A stretch of 24,612 nucleotides of DNA, taken from CAYFXA01 sp964347135 (lineage in GTDB: Bacteria > Patescibacteriota > Microgenomatia > PFEM01 > JAHIFH01). Under the pieces are notes generated by a model. The model was given only the letters and a program-made list of their open reading frames with translations. It was not told the origin of the DNA and made no database searches. Shown one piece after another: positions 1 through 8,032 of the stretch; position 1 is the stretch's first letter, and each line of letters begins with the position of its first letter. Made by a program: the position numbers and the translations under genes. The stretch covers positions 1-24,612 of the forward strand of contig CAYFXA010000010.1 in the NCBI GenBank assembly GCA_964347135.1, read 5' to 3'.

Positions 1-46
1 ACTAAGATAATGAAGAAAAACAAAAAAATCTTCAGCTCTTTTTCCA
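1..46 (-). CDS. N-terminus of a membrane or exported protein, cut by window edge
   Basis: Only the first 15 codons are inside the window: an ATG at 46-44 followed by MEKELKIFLFFFIIL. A short charged start followed by a run of hydrophobic residues is typical of a signal peptide or first membrane segment. The start lies two bases after the stop codon of the preceding minus-strand gene (TAA at 51-49), so it is probably the next gene of the same operon. No Shine-Dalgarno is visible. The function cannot be told. Confidence 0.55.
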
Positions 47-48
47 TT

Positions 49-768
49 TTAATAGGTTGGGGTGGCAATAAAAGTAAGAATGTTTTCGTAAACTCCAGCT
101 GCTTGGGTGCCAGAAATATTAACTTTTAAGGTCATTGTTGATGTTTTGCCCACTCCAACATTGGTGCCAATCATGACTGCCTGGGGTGTTTCCGCGCTGG
201 AGATGTCAGCGTATTGCTTATATTTTCCGCCAGAGAATTCACTAGGAACATCAATTCCAGTCATATTATAACCAAACCCATAAGTGGTGCTTAAAGTCCA
301 GGTACCCGCATCGGATTCGTCGCAGGTGTCACCAGGGTCACAAGTGGTGTCGGGAATGGTTGATAGGGCAGTTGAAGTCAGGGGATTGTTTTCTTGGACC
401 GTGACCGTATAGCCACCAGCAGAGCCGCAAGTAACTTCTAAATCAATCGTATCCGTGCTCGGGGTGCCTGGGGTCAAACTGCCAAAATCAACCGCAATTT
501 TGTCAAGGGTAAAGGTAAAAGGAATAATGGAATGAATGTATTGAAAGCCCGCTCGAACCTTGTAACCAGAGGATGAATAAAGTCCCGGGGCAATTTGACC
601 AGTGGTAACACCAAGTTTAAAACTGCCTGAGTCCGGTAGCCCGGCACCCATGTTGAGGTTAGGCCAATCAATTTGGTAACTGTCAGAAGTGATGGGGTGA
701 ACCGCCAGAGCTGGAGCGGCGGTTGTTAAAATAAGTAAAATTAATAAGAATAAATATTTAACTTTCAT
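49..768 (-). CDS. secreted surface protein with signal peptide, unknown function
   Basis: A 239-residue protein with a clear Sec signal peptide: MKVKYLF, a Leu/Ile-rich core, then an AxA-type cleavage site at about residue 22 (APALA). The mature part is rich in Gly, Thr and Ser and looks all-beta. It contains a segment ending in SGYKVRAGFQYIHS, then an IAVDFGSLTPGTP segment reminiscent of WxL or Ig-like surface modules. There are a few Cys (TCGS, TTCDPGDTCDES) that could form disulfides, and no membrane anchor at the C-terminus. A TTG start at 783 is possible, but the ATG at 768 gives a normal signal peptide and leaves an 11-bp overlap with the upstream gene, consistent with one operon. Exported structural or surface role is inferred; no enzyme motif was recognised. 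Confidence 0.75.
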   Translation of the reverse strand: MKVKYLFLLILLILTTAAPALAVHPITSDSYQIDWPNLNMGAGLPDSGSFKLGVTTGQIAPGLYSSSGYKVRAGFQYIHSIIPFTFTLDKIAVDFGSLTPGTPSTDTIDLEVTCGSAGGYTVTVQENNPLTSTALSTIPDTTCDPGDTCDESDAGTWTLSTTYGFGYNMTGIDVPSEFSGGKYKQYADISSAETPQAVMIGTNVGVGKTSTMTLKVNISGTQAAGVYENILTFIATPTY

Positions 769-1498
769 CGGTTGTTTTATCAACTTCTTCTTTTAATTTT
801 TGGCCTGTTTTAAGTAATTCTGAGGCTGTTTGCCTAATTTTGCCTACCTTTTCTTTTTGGCGCAAAGTCAAATGAGCAACGTCTGCTAAAAGATCAGACG
901 TTTGGTGAAGGATTTCAGCCAGACCCTTTTTTAATTCTAAACTTGACCACATGAGAACATCTGTTTCTTCTTTTTCGATTTCTTCTTCCATTATTTGGGT
1001 TTCTTCCTCAAGGATTTTAATTTTTTCTTCGTTTTCAAGAACCCTAAGGTACTGTTTACCAAAAAACATGGCTAAGGGAGTAATTAGTAACAAAGAAAGC
1101 AATTGAAGGGCTTGAACCAAGGGCTCTTTTTTGCCTGGCTGAAAAGCAAAAAAAAGGACCATGGCCAGAGCTAGGGTGAGGGTGATGGTTGGTTCAAAAA
1201 GAAGAGCCAAGCCAAACATAAGGAAATAAATTAAAAAGAACAATGGCGAAGCCAAACCACCGGTAGAGGCAATAAGAAGAAGAACCACCATCGTAAAAAC
1301 AACCGCATCAAGAGTGAGATTGATTTTGGTGAAAGCCTGCTTTTTTCTTCTCATGTAGAACTGGTTAATGAAAAAAGCCATCACAAAAAGAGCAATTAGT
1401 TGAAGGGTATAGACGGAGAGGGTGGGAATATTGGTCCAAACAAAAACAAGGACCACCGCCGCAATCAAAAAAGCGCTGTGGAGCAGGAATTTGGACAT
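758..1498 (-). CDS. polytopic membrane protein with C-terminal coiled coil, sensor-like
   Basis: A 246-residue protein. The first ~150 residues contain about five or six hydrophobic segments. The stretch ASTGGLASPLFFLIYF (residues ~78-93) resembles the membrane sensor region of RegB/PrrB-type histidine kinases. It is followed by a long charged helix (ENEEKIKILEEETQIMEEE) and a second helical stretch to the C-terminus, predicted coiled coil. There is no N, G1 or G2 box of a kinase ATPase domain and the protein is too short to hold one, so if it descends from a sensor kinase it has lost the catalytic half. It is transcribed away from leuS and overlaps the next gene by 11 bp. A weak -10 (TAAACT) lies 7 nt before the ATG. 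Function unknown. Confidence 0.7.
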   Translation of the reverse strand: MSKFLLHSAFLIAAVVLVFVWTNIPTLSVYTLQLIALFVMAFFINQFYMRRKKQAFTKINLTLDAVVFTMVVLLLIASTGGLASPLFFLIYFLMFGLALLFEPTITLTLALAMVLFFAFQPGKKEPLVQALQLLSLLLITPLAMFFGKQYLRVLENEEKIKILEEETQIMEEEIEKEETDVLMWSSLELKKGLAEILHQTSDLLADVAHLTLRQKEKVGKIRQTASELLKTGQKLKEEVDKTTDES

Positions 1499-1507
1499 TG
1501 ATTCTAG

Positions 1508-1536
1508 TTTACACTAAAAAAGAAATCAATTACAAT
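1508..1536 (+). promoter_or_regulatory. sigma70-type promoter of leuS
   Basis: TTTACA (1508-1513), a 17-bp spacer and TACAAT (1531-1536), each one mismatch from consensus. The -10 ends 9 nt before the leuS ATG at 1546, so the transcript would start almost at the start codon. This argues for 1546 as the start rather than the TTG at 1498. Confidence 0.6.
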
Positions 1537-1545
1537 ATTGTTGAC

Positions 1546-4074
1546 ATGACTAAACATTATCATCCAAACGAGATAGAAGAGAAGTGGCTTAAACAATGGG
1601 AAAAAGCTGGACCGCCATTGGCAAAAGATTTTGACAAAAAAAAGAAATATTATGCCTTGGTTGAATTTCCTTATCCTTCGGGCGAAGGCTTGCACATAGG
1701 CCATGCTTTTACTGGCGTTATTCTGGATATTTTTGCTCGGAAAAAAAGAATGGAGGGAATGAATGTTTTGTATCCCATGGGTTGGGATGCTTTTGGTTTG
1801 CCAACAGAGAATTATGCTATTCGGACAGGAATTCACCCAGAAGTGGCAACCAAGAGAAATACGGACCAATTTCGGGAGCAGATGAAGCGCCTAGCCTTGG
1901 CTTACAACTGGAAAAGGGAAATTGACACCACTGATCCCCAATATTACCACTGGACCCAATGGATTTTTATTCAGCTTTTTAAATATGGCCTAGCTTATAA
2001 AAAAGAGACACCAGTAGGTTGGTGCCCTGCCTGCAAGATTATTTTGGCGAATGAGGAGATTGTTAATGGTAAATGTGAGCGGTGTGGGCATCAAGCGGAA
2101 TACCGCCAGCAAAAACAGTGGTTATTGGAGATAACCAAATATGCGGACAGATTAACTGACGAGCTTGATAAAATTGATTATCCGGATTATGTTAAGGCCT
2201 CCCAAAAGAATTGGATTGGCAGGACTTACGGTATTGATATAGATTATCCGGTTGTTAATAAAAATATTACCCTTTCCTGTTACAGCACCCGTCCGGACAC
2301 TAATTTTGGCGCCACTTTTATTGTTATTGCTCCAGAACATCCTTTGGTTTCTAAATTGACAACTGCTAAGAACAAAAAGGCTGTTGAGGCCTATGTTAAG
2401 CAGGCTAAACGTAAGTCAGAGCTGGAAAGGGTTGAGTTGGAAAAAGAAAAAACCGGTGTTTTTATTGGGAGTTATGCCCTGAACCGATTAACAAAGAAAA
2501 AGATGCCTATTTGGGTGGCTGATTTTGTTGTTTTAACCGCTGGTACAGGAATCGTTGTAGGTGTGCCCGCTCATGATGAAAGAGATTGGCAATTTGCCAA
2601 GAAGTACAAATTGAAGATGGTGCCGGTGATTAAACCCAAGAAAGGTAAATGGGATTATGACAAAGGTGCTTTTTTGGACATTGATGATGCCTTGGTTTTT
2701 AATTCTGACTTTTTGAATGGAATGCCAGCTCTTAAGGCAAAAGAAAAAATTATTGATTATTTGGTTAAGAAAAAGTGGGGGAGAAGAACCAAGAATTACC
2801 ATTTGCGCGATTGGATATTCTCGCGCCAACACTACTGGGGGGAGCCGATTCCCATGGTTTTTTGTTCTGCTTGTCAGAAAAAAGGAATTACTTGGTGGAA
2901 AACCAAAGAAGGAAAAGGATTTTTGAAAAGGAACAAGAGAATTGGAGAGGGAGAAGAAAAGGGTGATTTAACTGGTTGGTTTCCGGTAAGCGAAAAGGAA
3001 TTGCCAGTAGAACTGCCAAAAGTAAAGAAATATCAACCCACTGATACCGGAGAGTCGCCTTTGGTTAATGTTAAGAATTGGGTTAAGGCTAAATGTCCTG
3101 TTTGTAACAAGCCAGCTCAAAGGGAGACCGACACCATGCCCAATTGGGCCGGTTCTTCTTGGTACTTTTTGAGATATTGTGATGCAGAAAGCAAGACTTC
3201 CTTGGCAGAGATAAAGAAGTTGAAATATTGGCTGCCAGTGGATTTTTATTTGGGTGGAGCAGAACACACTACCTTGCACTTGCTTTATTCTCGTTTTTGG
3301 CACAAGTTTTTGGGTGACATTGGCATTGCTCCGGGAAAAGAACCTTATCTTGCTCGGCGCCAACACGGTGTTATTCTGGGTGAGGATGGCTATCGAATGA
3401 GTAAGTCTCGGGGAAACGTGGTTAATCCTGAAGATGTAATTAAGAAATTTGGAGCCGATACCTTAAGGATTTATTTAATGTTCATGGGTCCTTATGAATC
3501 AACCATGCCTTGGAATGACAAAGGAGTAGAGGGTTCTTACCGGTTTTTAACAAAAGTTTGGCGAATTTATCAGGAGAAAGAAAAGGTTGGCAGTAAAACT
3601 AGCCCAGTGTTGGTTGGAGAGCTCCATCGTTTAATTAAAAGAGTGAGTGAGGATATTGAAAAGCTAAAGCATAATACAGCCATTGCCAGGCTAATGGAAT
3701 TTTTAAGTAAATGGAGTCAAAAAGGCAGTTTGGCGAAAAAAGATGCGGCTATATTTGTTCAACTCCTGGCGCCATTTGCTCCTTTTTTAGCTGAGGAGTT
3801 ATGGAACGAAGTTATGGGGAATGAGTCATCGGTTCATCACCAACCCTGGCCAAAATTTGACCCAAAGTTAATCAAAGAAGAAAAAGTGGTGATTGTTGTT
3901 CAAGTCAATGGCAAGGTGAGAGGCCAAGTTGAAGTGCCAACGGCTCAAGCAAGAAAACAATCTGGCATTGAAAAATTGGCGAAAAAAGAAAAGAATGTGG
4001 CGAAATATTTAGAGAAGAAAAAGATAAAGAAGATTGTTTTTGTTCCCGAGAAACTGATTAATTTCGTTATTTAG
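1546..4074 (+). CDS. leuS: leucyl-tRNA synthetase
   Basis: This cytoplasmic class Ia synthetase charges tRNA-Leu. The 842-residue length is normal. Visible parts in order: the HIGH signature at residues ~50-53 (EGLHIGHAFTGV), a zinc-type knuckle CPACK...CERCG (~162-184), the editing (CP1) domain with TRPDTNFGATF and the GTGIVVGVPAHDERD block whose Asp normally checks mischarged leucine, a second CxxC cluster (CSACQ and CPVCN), the RMSKS signature at ~617-621, and the C-terminal VVQVNGKVRG segment of bacterial LeuRS. The start at ATG 1546 is chosen because homologues begin near the HPNEIEEKW segment and a promoter ends just upstream. It is first in a row with comEA and comEC, with 7 bp to comEA. 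Confidence 0.97.
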   Translation: MTKHYHPNEIEEKWLKQWEKAGPPLAKDFDKKKKYYALVEFPYPSGEGLHIGHAFTGVILDIFARKKRMEGMNVLYPMGWDAFGLPTENYAIRTGIHPEVATKRNTDQFREQMKRLALAYNWKREIDTTDPQYYHWTQWIFIQLFKYGLAYKKETPVGWCPACKIILANEEIVNGKCERCGHQAEYRQQKQWLLEITKYADRLTDELDKIDYPDYVKASQKNWIGRTYGIDIDYPVVNKNITLSCYSTRPDTNFGATFIVIAPEHPLVSKLTTAKNKKAVEAYVKQAKRKSELERVELEKEKTGVFIGSYALNRLTKKKMPIWVADFVVLTAGTGIVVGVPAHDERDWQFAKKYKLKMVPVIKPKKGKWDYDKGAFLDIDDALVFNSDFLNGMPALKAKEKIIDYLVKKKWGRRTKNYHLRDWIFSRQHYWGEPIPMVFCSACQKKGITWWKTKEGKGFLKRNKRIGEGEEKGDLTGWFPVSEKELPVELPKVKKYQPTDTGESPLVNVKNWVKAKCPVCNKPAQRETDTMPNWAGSSWYFLRYCDAESKTSLAEIKKLKYWLPVDFYLGGAEHTTLHLLYSRFWHKFLGDIGIAPGKEPYLARRQHGVILGEDGYRMSKSRGNVVNPEDVIKKFGADTLRIYLMFMGPYESTMPWNDKGVEGSYRFLTKVWRIYQEKEKVGSKTSPVLVGELHRLIKRVSEDIEKLKHNTAIARLMEFLSKWSQKGSLAKKDAAIFVQLLAPFAPFLAEELWNEVMGNESSVHHQPWPKFDPKLIKEEKVVIVVQVNGKVRGQVEVPTAQARKQSGIEKLAKKEKNVAKYLEKKKIKKIVFVPEKLINFVI

Positions 4075-4081
4075 CCTGCCC

Positions 4082-4666
4082 ATGGAGAAGTCTGGTTGGG
4101 ATAGCCTTTGGGAAAAGGGCAAGATACCTTTGATTCTAGGTTTTATTGGGGTGCTTTTAGTGAGTGTGGGGATTTTAACCACGCTCTTTTTTAATCAACA
4201 AAAAGAGTCGGAGATTGAGATTATTTCTGGGAAAGAGGAAACGGGCATGATTTGGGTTGATTTAGCCGGAGCGGTGATGAATCCAGGGGTTTATGAGTTG
4301 CCAAACGAGTCAAGGTTTAAAGATTTGCTTACTCGAGCTGGGGGGTTATCCGCTTCAGCAGACCGGGAGTGGGTAGAAAAGAATCTGAATTTGGCTCAAA
4401 AACTGGAAGACGGCGCCAAGGTTTATATTCCCAGTCAAGCTGAGACTGCTGGTGAGGTGGCAGGGGAAGAAACGGCTGTTTCAGGCAAGATTAATATCAA
4501 TACTGCCAGCGCTTCTGAGCTTGATACCCTTTGGGGAATTGGGGAAGTAAGGGCCAAGGATATCATTGACAACCGTCCTTATTCTTCAATTGGTGAACTT
4601 CTGACAGAGAAGGTCATTCCTTCTAATGTCTTCGAGAAAATCAAGGACGAAATTAGTGTCTTTTAA
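4082..4666 (+). CDS. comEA: ComEA-like DNA receptor (SLBB plus helix-hairpin-helix)
   Basis: A 194-residue membrane-anchored protein. One transmembrane helix (residues ~16-38) is followed by an SLBB domain (IWVDLAGAVMNPGVYELP, ~55-120) and a C-terminal tandem helix-hairpin-helix module beginning KININTASASELDTLWGIG (~138-194), the signature of ComEA. In competent bacteria ComEA binds incoming double-stranded DNA outside the membrane and hands it to ComEC. Its stop codon (TAA 4664-4666) directly abuts the ATG of comEC, supporting a common transcript and function. The order TM-SLBB-HhH is that of Gram-positive ComEA. No Shine-Dalgarno is visible. Confidence 0.92.
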   Translation: MEKSGWDSLWEKGKIPLILGFIGVLLVSVGILTTLFFNQQKESEIEIISGKEETGMIWVDLAGAVMNPGVYELPNESRFKDLLTRAGGLSASADREWVEKNLNLAQKLEDGAKVYIPSQAETAGEVAGEETAVSGKININTASASELDTLWGIGEVRAKDIIDNRPYSSIGELLTEKVIPSNVFEKIKDEISVF

Positions 4667-5935
4667 ATGAAACCTGTTCAAAAAGTCTTTGTTTTTCTTT
4701 TTCTTATTATCGTTGTTGTTCTTTACTTTTTCCGTCTCCAATTAGTTTCGAAATTAGAAATTCCGGAAAATAGAACAATTACTCTTCAAGGAAGGGTAAG
4801 CCAACAACCATATCTAAAGGGTTCTTACCAGATCATTTCAATCGGTCCGATTTTTTTAAAAACAGACCGTTTTCCAGGCTATTTTTATGGGGATTTTTTG
4901 GAGGTTTCTGGCGTATTTGAGAAAAGAGTGATAAACCCTTTCTATTCACAGTATTATGCTTTTTTTCCAACCATTCGTAAATTTGAAGAAGAAAAAAAGT
5001 TGAGTTTACTTTCCAATTTTAAAAAATCTCTTTATCGTTTTAGGGGTCAATTAGAAAACACAATTGCCCAGGTTTTACCCGAGCCCCAGTCGAGCCTGTT
5101 AATTGGTATCCTTTTGGGGGTTAAAAAAGAAATGCCAAAAGAATTTTTGAATAATTTGCGGGATACGGGCACGTTACATATCGTTGTTGCCTCTGGTTAT
5201 AATCTTTCGGTGGTGGCGGGTTTTTTGGTTTCGACTTTGGTTTGGTTTGTTAGCAGAAGGAAAGCCTTGATTATTGCCTTTCTAGGCGTGATAATTTATG
5301 CCTTAATGGTTGGATGGGAGCCGCCGGTGGTCAGGGCAGCAATCATGGCGAGTTTAACATTTGGGGCAGTTTACCTTGGAAGATTGAGACATGGTTTAGT
5401 TGCTTTATTAACCGCTGCCTTAATTATGCTTTTTTTATCCCCTTTGATATTGTTTGATATAGGGTTTCAGTTGTCTTTTATGGCAACCGCAGGCATACTA
5501 TTAGTATATCCCTTATTTAAGGAAAAGAAATTTTTTAAATTACCTTTTTTGGGTGATGGTCTGGCCACGACTTTATCCGCCCAAATAGGCGTGACGCCGA
5601 TTTTATTGGCAAACTTTGGCAATCTTAGTTGCTTGTCACCCCTCATCAATGCCTTGGTTTTACCGCTAATTCCCTTGCTCATGAATTTGGGCGGAGTTAT
5701 GGTCTTTTTTGGACTCTTTATCAAACCATTTGCTCAAGTGCTAGCATGGGTTTTATGGTTGCCTTTGACTTATTTTGTTAAATTAATTGAATGGTTTGGC
5801 GGTTTTCCTTGGATTAATTGGCAAATTAAAGAAATGTCATTTTGGTGGGGTTTGGGATATTATTTTATACTAGTGGTTGTTATTTGGTGGTTTTGGCAAA
5901 AAAGATGGAATCTAAAAGAACCAAGATTATTTTAA
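4667..5935 (+). CDS. comEC: ComEC competence-domain membrane channel (split ComEC, N-terminal part)
   Basis: A 422-residue polytopic protein corresponding to the N-terminal OB-fold and Competence domain of ComEC, which forms the inner-membrane channel for single-stranded DNA. After a first membrane helix there is an OB-like beta segment (TITLQGRVSQQPYLKGSYQ, ~38-90). The channel core follows, with TGTLHIVVASGYNLSVVAG (~168-186), GWEPPVVRAAIMASL (~216-230) and DIGFQLSFMATAGIL (~264-278), followed by more membrane helices. The family normally reads SGxH at the ASGYN site, so the His is Asn here. The metallo-beta-lactamase domain usually fused at the C-terminus is absent and is encoded by the next gene, which overlaps by 31 bp. 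Confidence 0.92.
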   Translation: MKPVQKVFVFLFLIIVVVLYFFRLQLVSKLEIPENRTITLQGRVSQQPYLKGSYQIISIGPIFLKTDRFPGYFYGDFLEVSGVFEKRVINPFYSQYYAFFPTIRKFEEEKKLSLLSNFKKSLYRFRGQLENTIAQVLPEPQSSLLIGILLGVKKEMPKEFLNNLRDTGTLHIVVASGYNLSVVAGFLVSTLVWFVSRRKALIIAFLGVIIYALMVGWEPPVVRAAIMASLTFGAVYLGRLRHGLVALLTAALIMLFLSPLILFDIGFQLSFMATAGILLVYPLFKEKKFFKLPFLGDGLATTLSAQIGVTPILLANFGNLSCLSPLINALVLPLIPLLMNLGGVMVFFGLFIKPFAQVLAWVLWLPLTYFVKLIEWFGGFPWINWQIKEMSFWWGLGYYFILVVVIWWFWQKRWNLKEPRLF

Positions 5936-6744
5936 TTGGTTTGGCTTTGCTGATTGGCTTGATTTGGGCAACTATCTTTAGTTTGCCTGATAATAATTTG
6001 CATTTGGTTTTTTGTGATGTTGGTCAGGGAGATGCGATTTTGATTTATCAGGGTTCAAATCAGATTTTGGTTGATGGTGGTCCGAATCAAAGCGTTTTGA
6101 ATTGTTTGGCAAATCAGATGCCGTTTTGGGACAGGGAAATTGAAATGGTTATCGCCACTCATCCCGAAGCCGACCACATCACCGGGTTGATAGATGTTAT
6201 AGAAAGATATAATGTGAAGCAGTTTGTTGTTAGCTCTATAGGCAAAGACTCAGCGGCTTTCAAAGAGTTTCAGAAGGCGGTTTTAGAAGAAAACTCGGAA
6301 ATTTATTTTCCTCAAGCAGGAGATAAAATTAAACTTAAATCATTAACCCTATCTATTTTATGGCCCCAATCTCAGGAAAAGGTTTTGGGTTCAACCACAA
6401 CCGAAAAAGAGATTAACGACACTTCAATTGTTTTTCTGCTTTCCTATGGTAATTTTGATGCTTTATTAACGGGTGATGTTTCTACTAAGGTTGAGAGTCA
6501 GTTAGATTTGAGTGATGTTGAGGTTTTGAAGGTGGCTCATCATGGGAGTAAGTATTCGACGAGTGAGGAATTTTTAAAACAGATTCAGCCAGAGTTGGTT
6601 GTTATTTCCGTGGGTAAAAACCCTTTTGGTCATCCAACTGAAGAAGTGATTGAGAGATTAGGAAACAAGGAGATTTTAAGAACAGATGAAATAGGAGAAG
6701 TTGAGGTTGTGAGCGATGGAGAGAAATGGGGGATAAAGCAATAA
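5905..6744 (+). CDS. ComEC-type metallo-beta-lactamase domain protein (split ComEC, C-terminal part)
   Basis: A 279-residue protein with an N-terminal membrane helix (residues ~6-26) and a metallo-beta-lactamase fold: FCDVGQGDAILI (~36-47), the metal motif THPEADHITGL (~83-93), DTSIVFLLSYG and LTGDVS (~172-194), VAHHGSKYSTSEEF (~210-224) and the C-terminal ISVGKNPFGHP. This matches the C-terminal half of ComEC, proposed to degrade or process the non-transported strand outside the membrane. The start at 5905 is chosen because it gives a short charged N-terminus before the membrane helix; it lies inside the end of comEC in another frame. The separate anchor would place the domain on the outer face. 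A 53-bp piece of its 3' end recurs at 8732-8784. Confidence 0.9.
   Translation: MESKRTKIILIGLALLIGLIWATIFSLPDNNLHLVFCDVGQGDAILIYQGSNQILVDGGPNQSVLNCLANQMPFWDREIEMVIATHPEADHITGLIDVIERYNVKQFVVSSIGKDSAAFKEFQKAVLEENSEIYFPQAGDKIKLKSLTLSILWPQSQEKVLGSTTTEKEINDTSIVFLLSYGNFDALLTGDVSTKVESQLDLSDVEVLKVAHHGSKYSTSEEFLKQIQPELVVISVGKNPFGHPTEEVIERLGNKEILRTDEIGEVEVVSDGEKWGIKQ
6685..6737 (+). repeat. 53-bp direct repeat, copy 1 (3' end of the metallo-beta-lactamase gene)
   Basis: This coding segment (DEIGEVEVVSDGEKWGI) is repeated at 8732-8784 with 49 of 53 positions identical and no gaps. Similarity stops sharply on both sides. Confidence 0.85.
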
Positions 6745-6750
6745 TTTTTA

Positions 6751-6759
6751 TGCTAAAAT
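6751..6759 (+). promoter_or_regulatory. extended -10 promoter of the HAD gene
   Basis: TGcTAAAAT, an extended -10 box, ends 6 nt before the ATG at 6766, predicting a leaderless transcript. No good -35 is seen, as is usual for extended -10 promoters. The same TATGCTAAAAT string occurs on the minus strand before the PEGA gene, and TATGCTATAAT before the gene at 8033. Confidence 0.5.
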
Positions 6760-6765
6760 TTAGCT

Positions 6766-7401
6766 ATGATGAAGATGGCATTTTTTGATTTTAGTTTTAC
6801 TTTGGTTACTGAATCAGGTTTGAATTCAGGAGCGAAATTTATTGGGAAGGGAGATGAATATTTTCATTTTCGTGAACAAAGGAAGAAGGGCTTGATTTCT
6901 ATGGAGGAGTTGATTAGAAAAACCCTTGCTAATTGGCAAGGGTTAAAAAGCGCTGATCTAGATAAGGTTTACAAACGATTTGACTTTAGAGAAGGAGCCT
7001 CCGAGTTAATGAAATACCTTGAGGAGAAAAGAATCAAAAAAGCCTTAGTCACGAATGTTCCGGTTCAGCTAGCCGAGGTAATTGCCAAACACCTTAAATT
7101 TGATTATTTTATTGGCACCAAAATGGAAGTCAAAGATGGTGTTTTTACGGGTAAGATTCTTGAAATGTCTCCTAATAAAGGTGAGGCAGTTAAACAGATT
7201 TGCCAAAAGGCTGGCATAAAGCCTAGGGATTGCATGGCTGTTGGTGATGCTCCGGCTGATATTGCTATGTTTGAAAAAGTGGGAATGAGCATTGCTATTA
7301 GAGGTTCAGAAGAAGTTCAAAAAGCAGCTGATTATGTGATTGATGATTTCAGGGAGCTGATTGAGATAATTGAGAAACAAAATCGGGCTAGACTTGGCTA
7401 G
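6766..7401 (+). CDS. HAD-superfamily protein with an altered catalytic motif
   Basis: A 211-residue protein with the layout of phosphoserine-phosphatase-like HAD enzymes: motif I FFDFSFTLV (residues 6-14), a helical cap, motif II around LVTNV (~93-97), the motif III Lys in SPNKGEA (~138-144) and motif IV AVGDAPADIAMF (~158-169). Motif I normally reads DxDxT: Asp8, the nucleophile, is present, but the second Asp (general acid/base) is Ser10. A simple phosphatase role is therefore uncertain; the enzyme may be slow, use another chemistry, or be non-catalytic. It has its own leaderless-type promoter just after the metallo-beta-lactamase gene. Its 3' end overlaps that of the convergent minus-strand gene by 14 bp. 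Confidence 0.85.
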   Translation: MMKMAFFDFSFTLVTESGLNSGAKFIGKGDEYFHFREQRKKGLISMEELIRKTLANWQGLKSADLDKVYKRFDFREGASELMKYLEEKRIKKALVTNVPVQLAEVIAKHLKFDYFIGTKMEVKDGVFTGKILEMSPNKGEAVKQICQKAGIKPRDCMAVGDAPADIAMFEKVGMSIAIRGSEEVQKAADYVIDDFRELIEIIEKQNRARLG

Positions 7402-8002
7402 TTATCTGTTTGACCAAATTTTTGGGTGTATTCGCATAGTGAATTAAATCTCGCTTATTCTCGGGTATTTCTGAAGAAGTTCTTACTTGGTCGGCAAAAC
7501 CCCCGCTCCCCTCAAGGATAAAAACGGGAATTCCCATGTTAAGGGAGCCTATGATTTCGTGTTTAGTACCCCTGCCTCCACCGATGACAATAGCCACTCC
7601 ATTATTGTCCTTAGTAAATCGGAGAAAGTCTTGGACTCTTGAGATTAAAGCTTTAAGCTCATCCTTGGGAACTTCTGTTGGCAGTGCCATGACAGTAAAC
7701 TCCTTTTCCCATTCTTCTTTTCTAACTAATTTTGATTTTTCAAAACCTTCTGGCTTATCTGTAGGCGGGAAGGCAACTACTTCTTTCTCGGGATTTTCAG
7801 AGCGAAAAGCTTTTGCCACTATATGAGGGTATCCAGAGGCTCCACCCGTGGCAATCATCTTTATTTTTTTACTCTCAGCAAGAGCTTTTCCTAGTTTTTT
7901 GGCTAGTCTTGCCGTCTTAGGGCCAATATCGCCACGTTCGGTTGCTGCTTTACCATAAATTGAAACTAACCTAGTTTCTGAGTCTTCTCTGGTTTCTCCC
8001 AT
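7388..8002 (-). CDS. SLOG/LOG-like Rossmann nucleotide-binding protein
   Basis: A 204-residue protein. An N-terminal beta-alpha unit (RLVSIYGKAATERG, residues ~11-24) leads to MIATGGASGYPHIVAKAF (~49-66). The signature VIGGGRGTKHEIIGSLNMG (~140-158) matches the GGGxGTxxE motif of the LOG/SLOG fold, and is followed by IPVFILEGSGGFADQV (~159-174). The last part recalls the LSDAT/TRPM-type SLOG branch (GSG-x-AD). LOG members hydrolyse nucleotide 5'-monophosphates to the base and ribose phosphate; other SLOG members only bind nucleotide ligands, so the activity is open. It is divergent from the phosphoribosyltransferase gene, 30 bp apart, and convergent with the HAD gene. Confidence 0.8.
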   Translation of the reverse strand: MGETREDSETRLVSIYGKAATERGDIGPKTARLAKKLGKALAESKKIKMIATGGASGYPHIVAKAFRSENPEKEVVAFPPTDKPEGFEKSKLVRKEEWEKEFTVMALPTEVPKDELKALISRVQDFLRFTKDNNGVAIVIGGGRGTKHEIIGSLNMGIPVFILEGSGGFADQVRTSSEIPENKRDLIHYANTPKNLVKQITSQV

Positions 8003-8015
8003 AGTCTTTAATCTA

Positions 8016-8031
8016 TGCTATAATTTTATCA
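8016..8031. promoter_or_regulatory. divergent overlapping extended -10 promoters
   Basis: Plus strand: TGcTATAAT at 8016-8024, 8 nt before the ATG at 8033. Minus strand: TGaTAAAAT at 8031-8023, 20 nt before the ATG at 8002. The two -10 hexamers share positions 8023-8024, so RNA polymerase should be able to occupy only one at a time. Confidence 0.55.
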
Positions 8032-8032
8032 C

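Noticed and set aside
1498..1545. Extending LeuRS to an upstream TTG start at 1498
   Set aside because: The added residues are unlike LeuRS N-termini, the TTG overlaps the ATG of the divergent gene, and a good promoter lies within this stretch.
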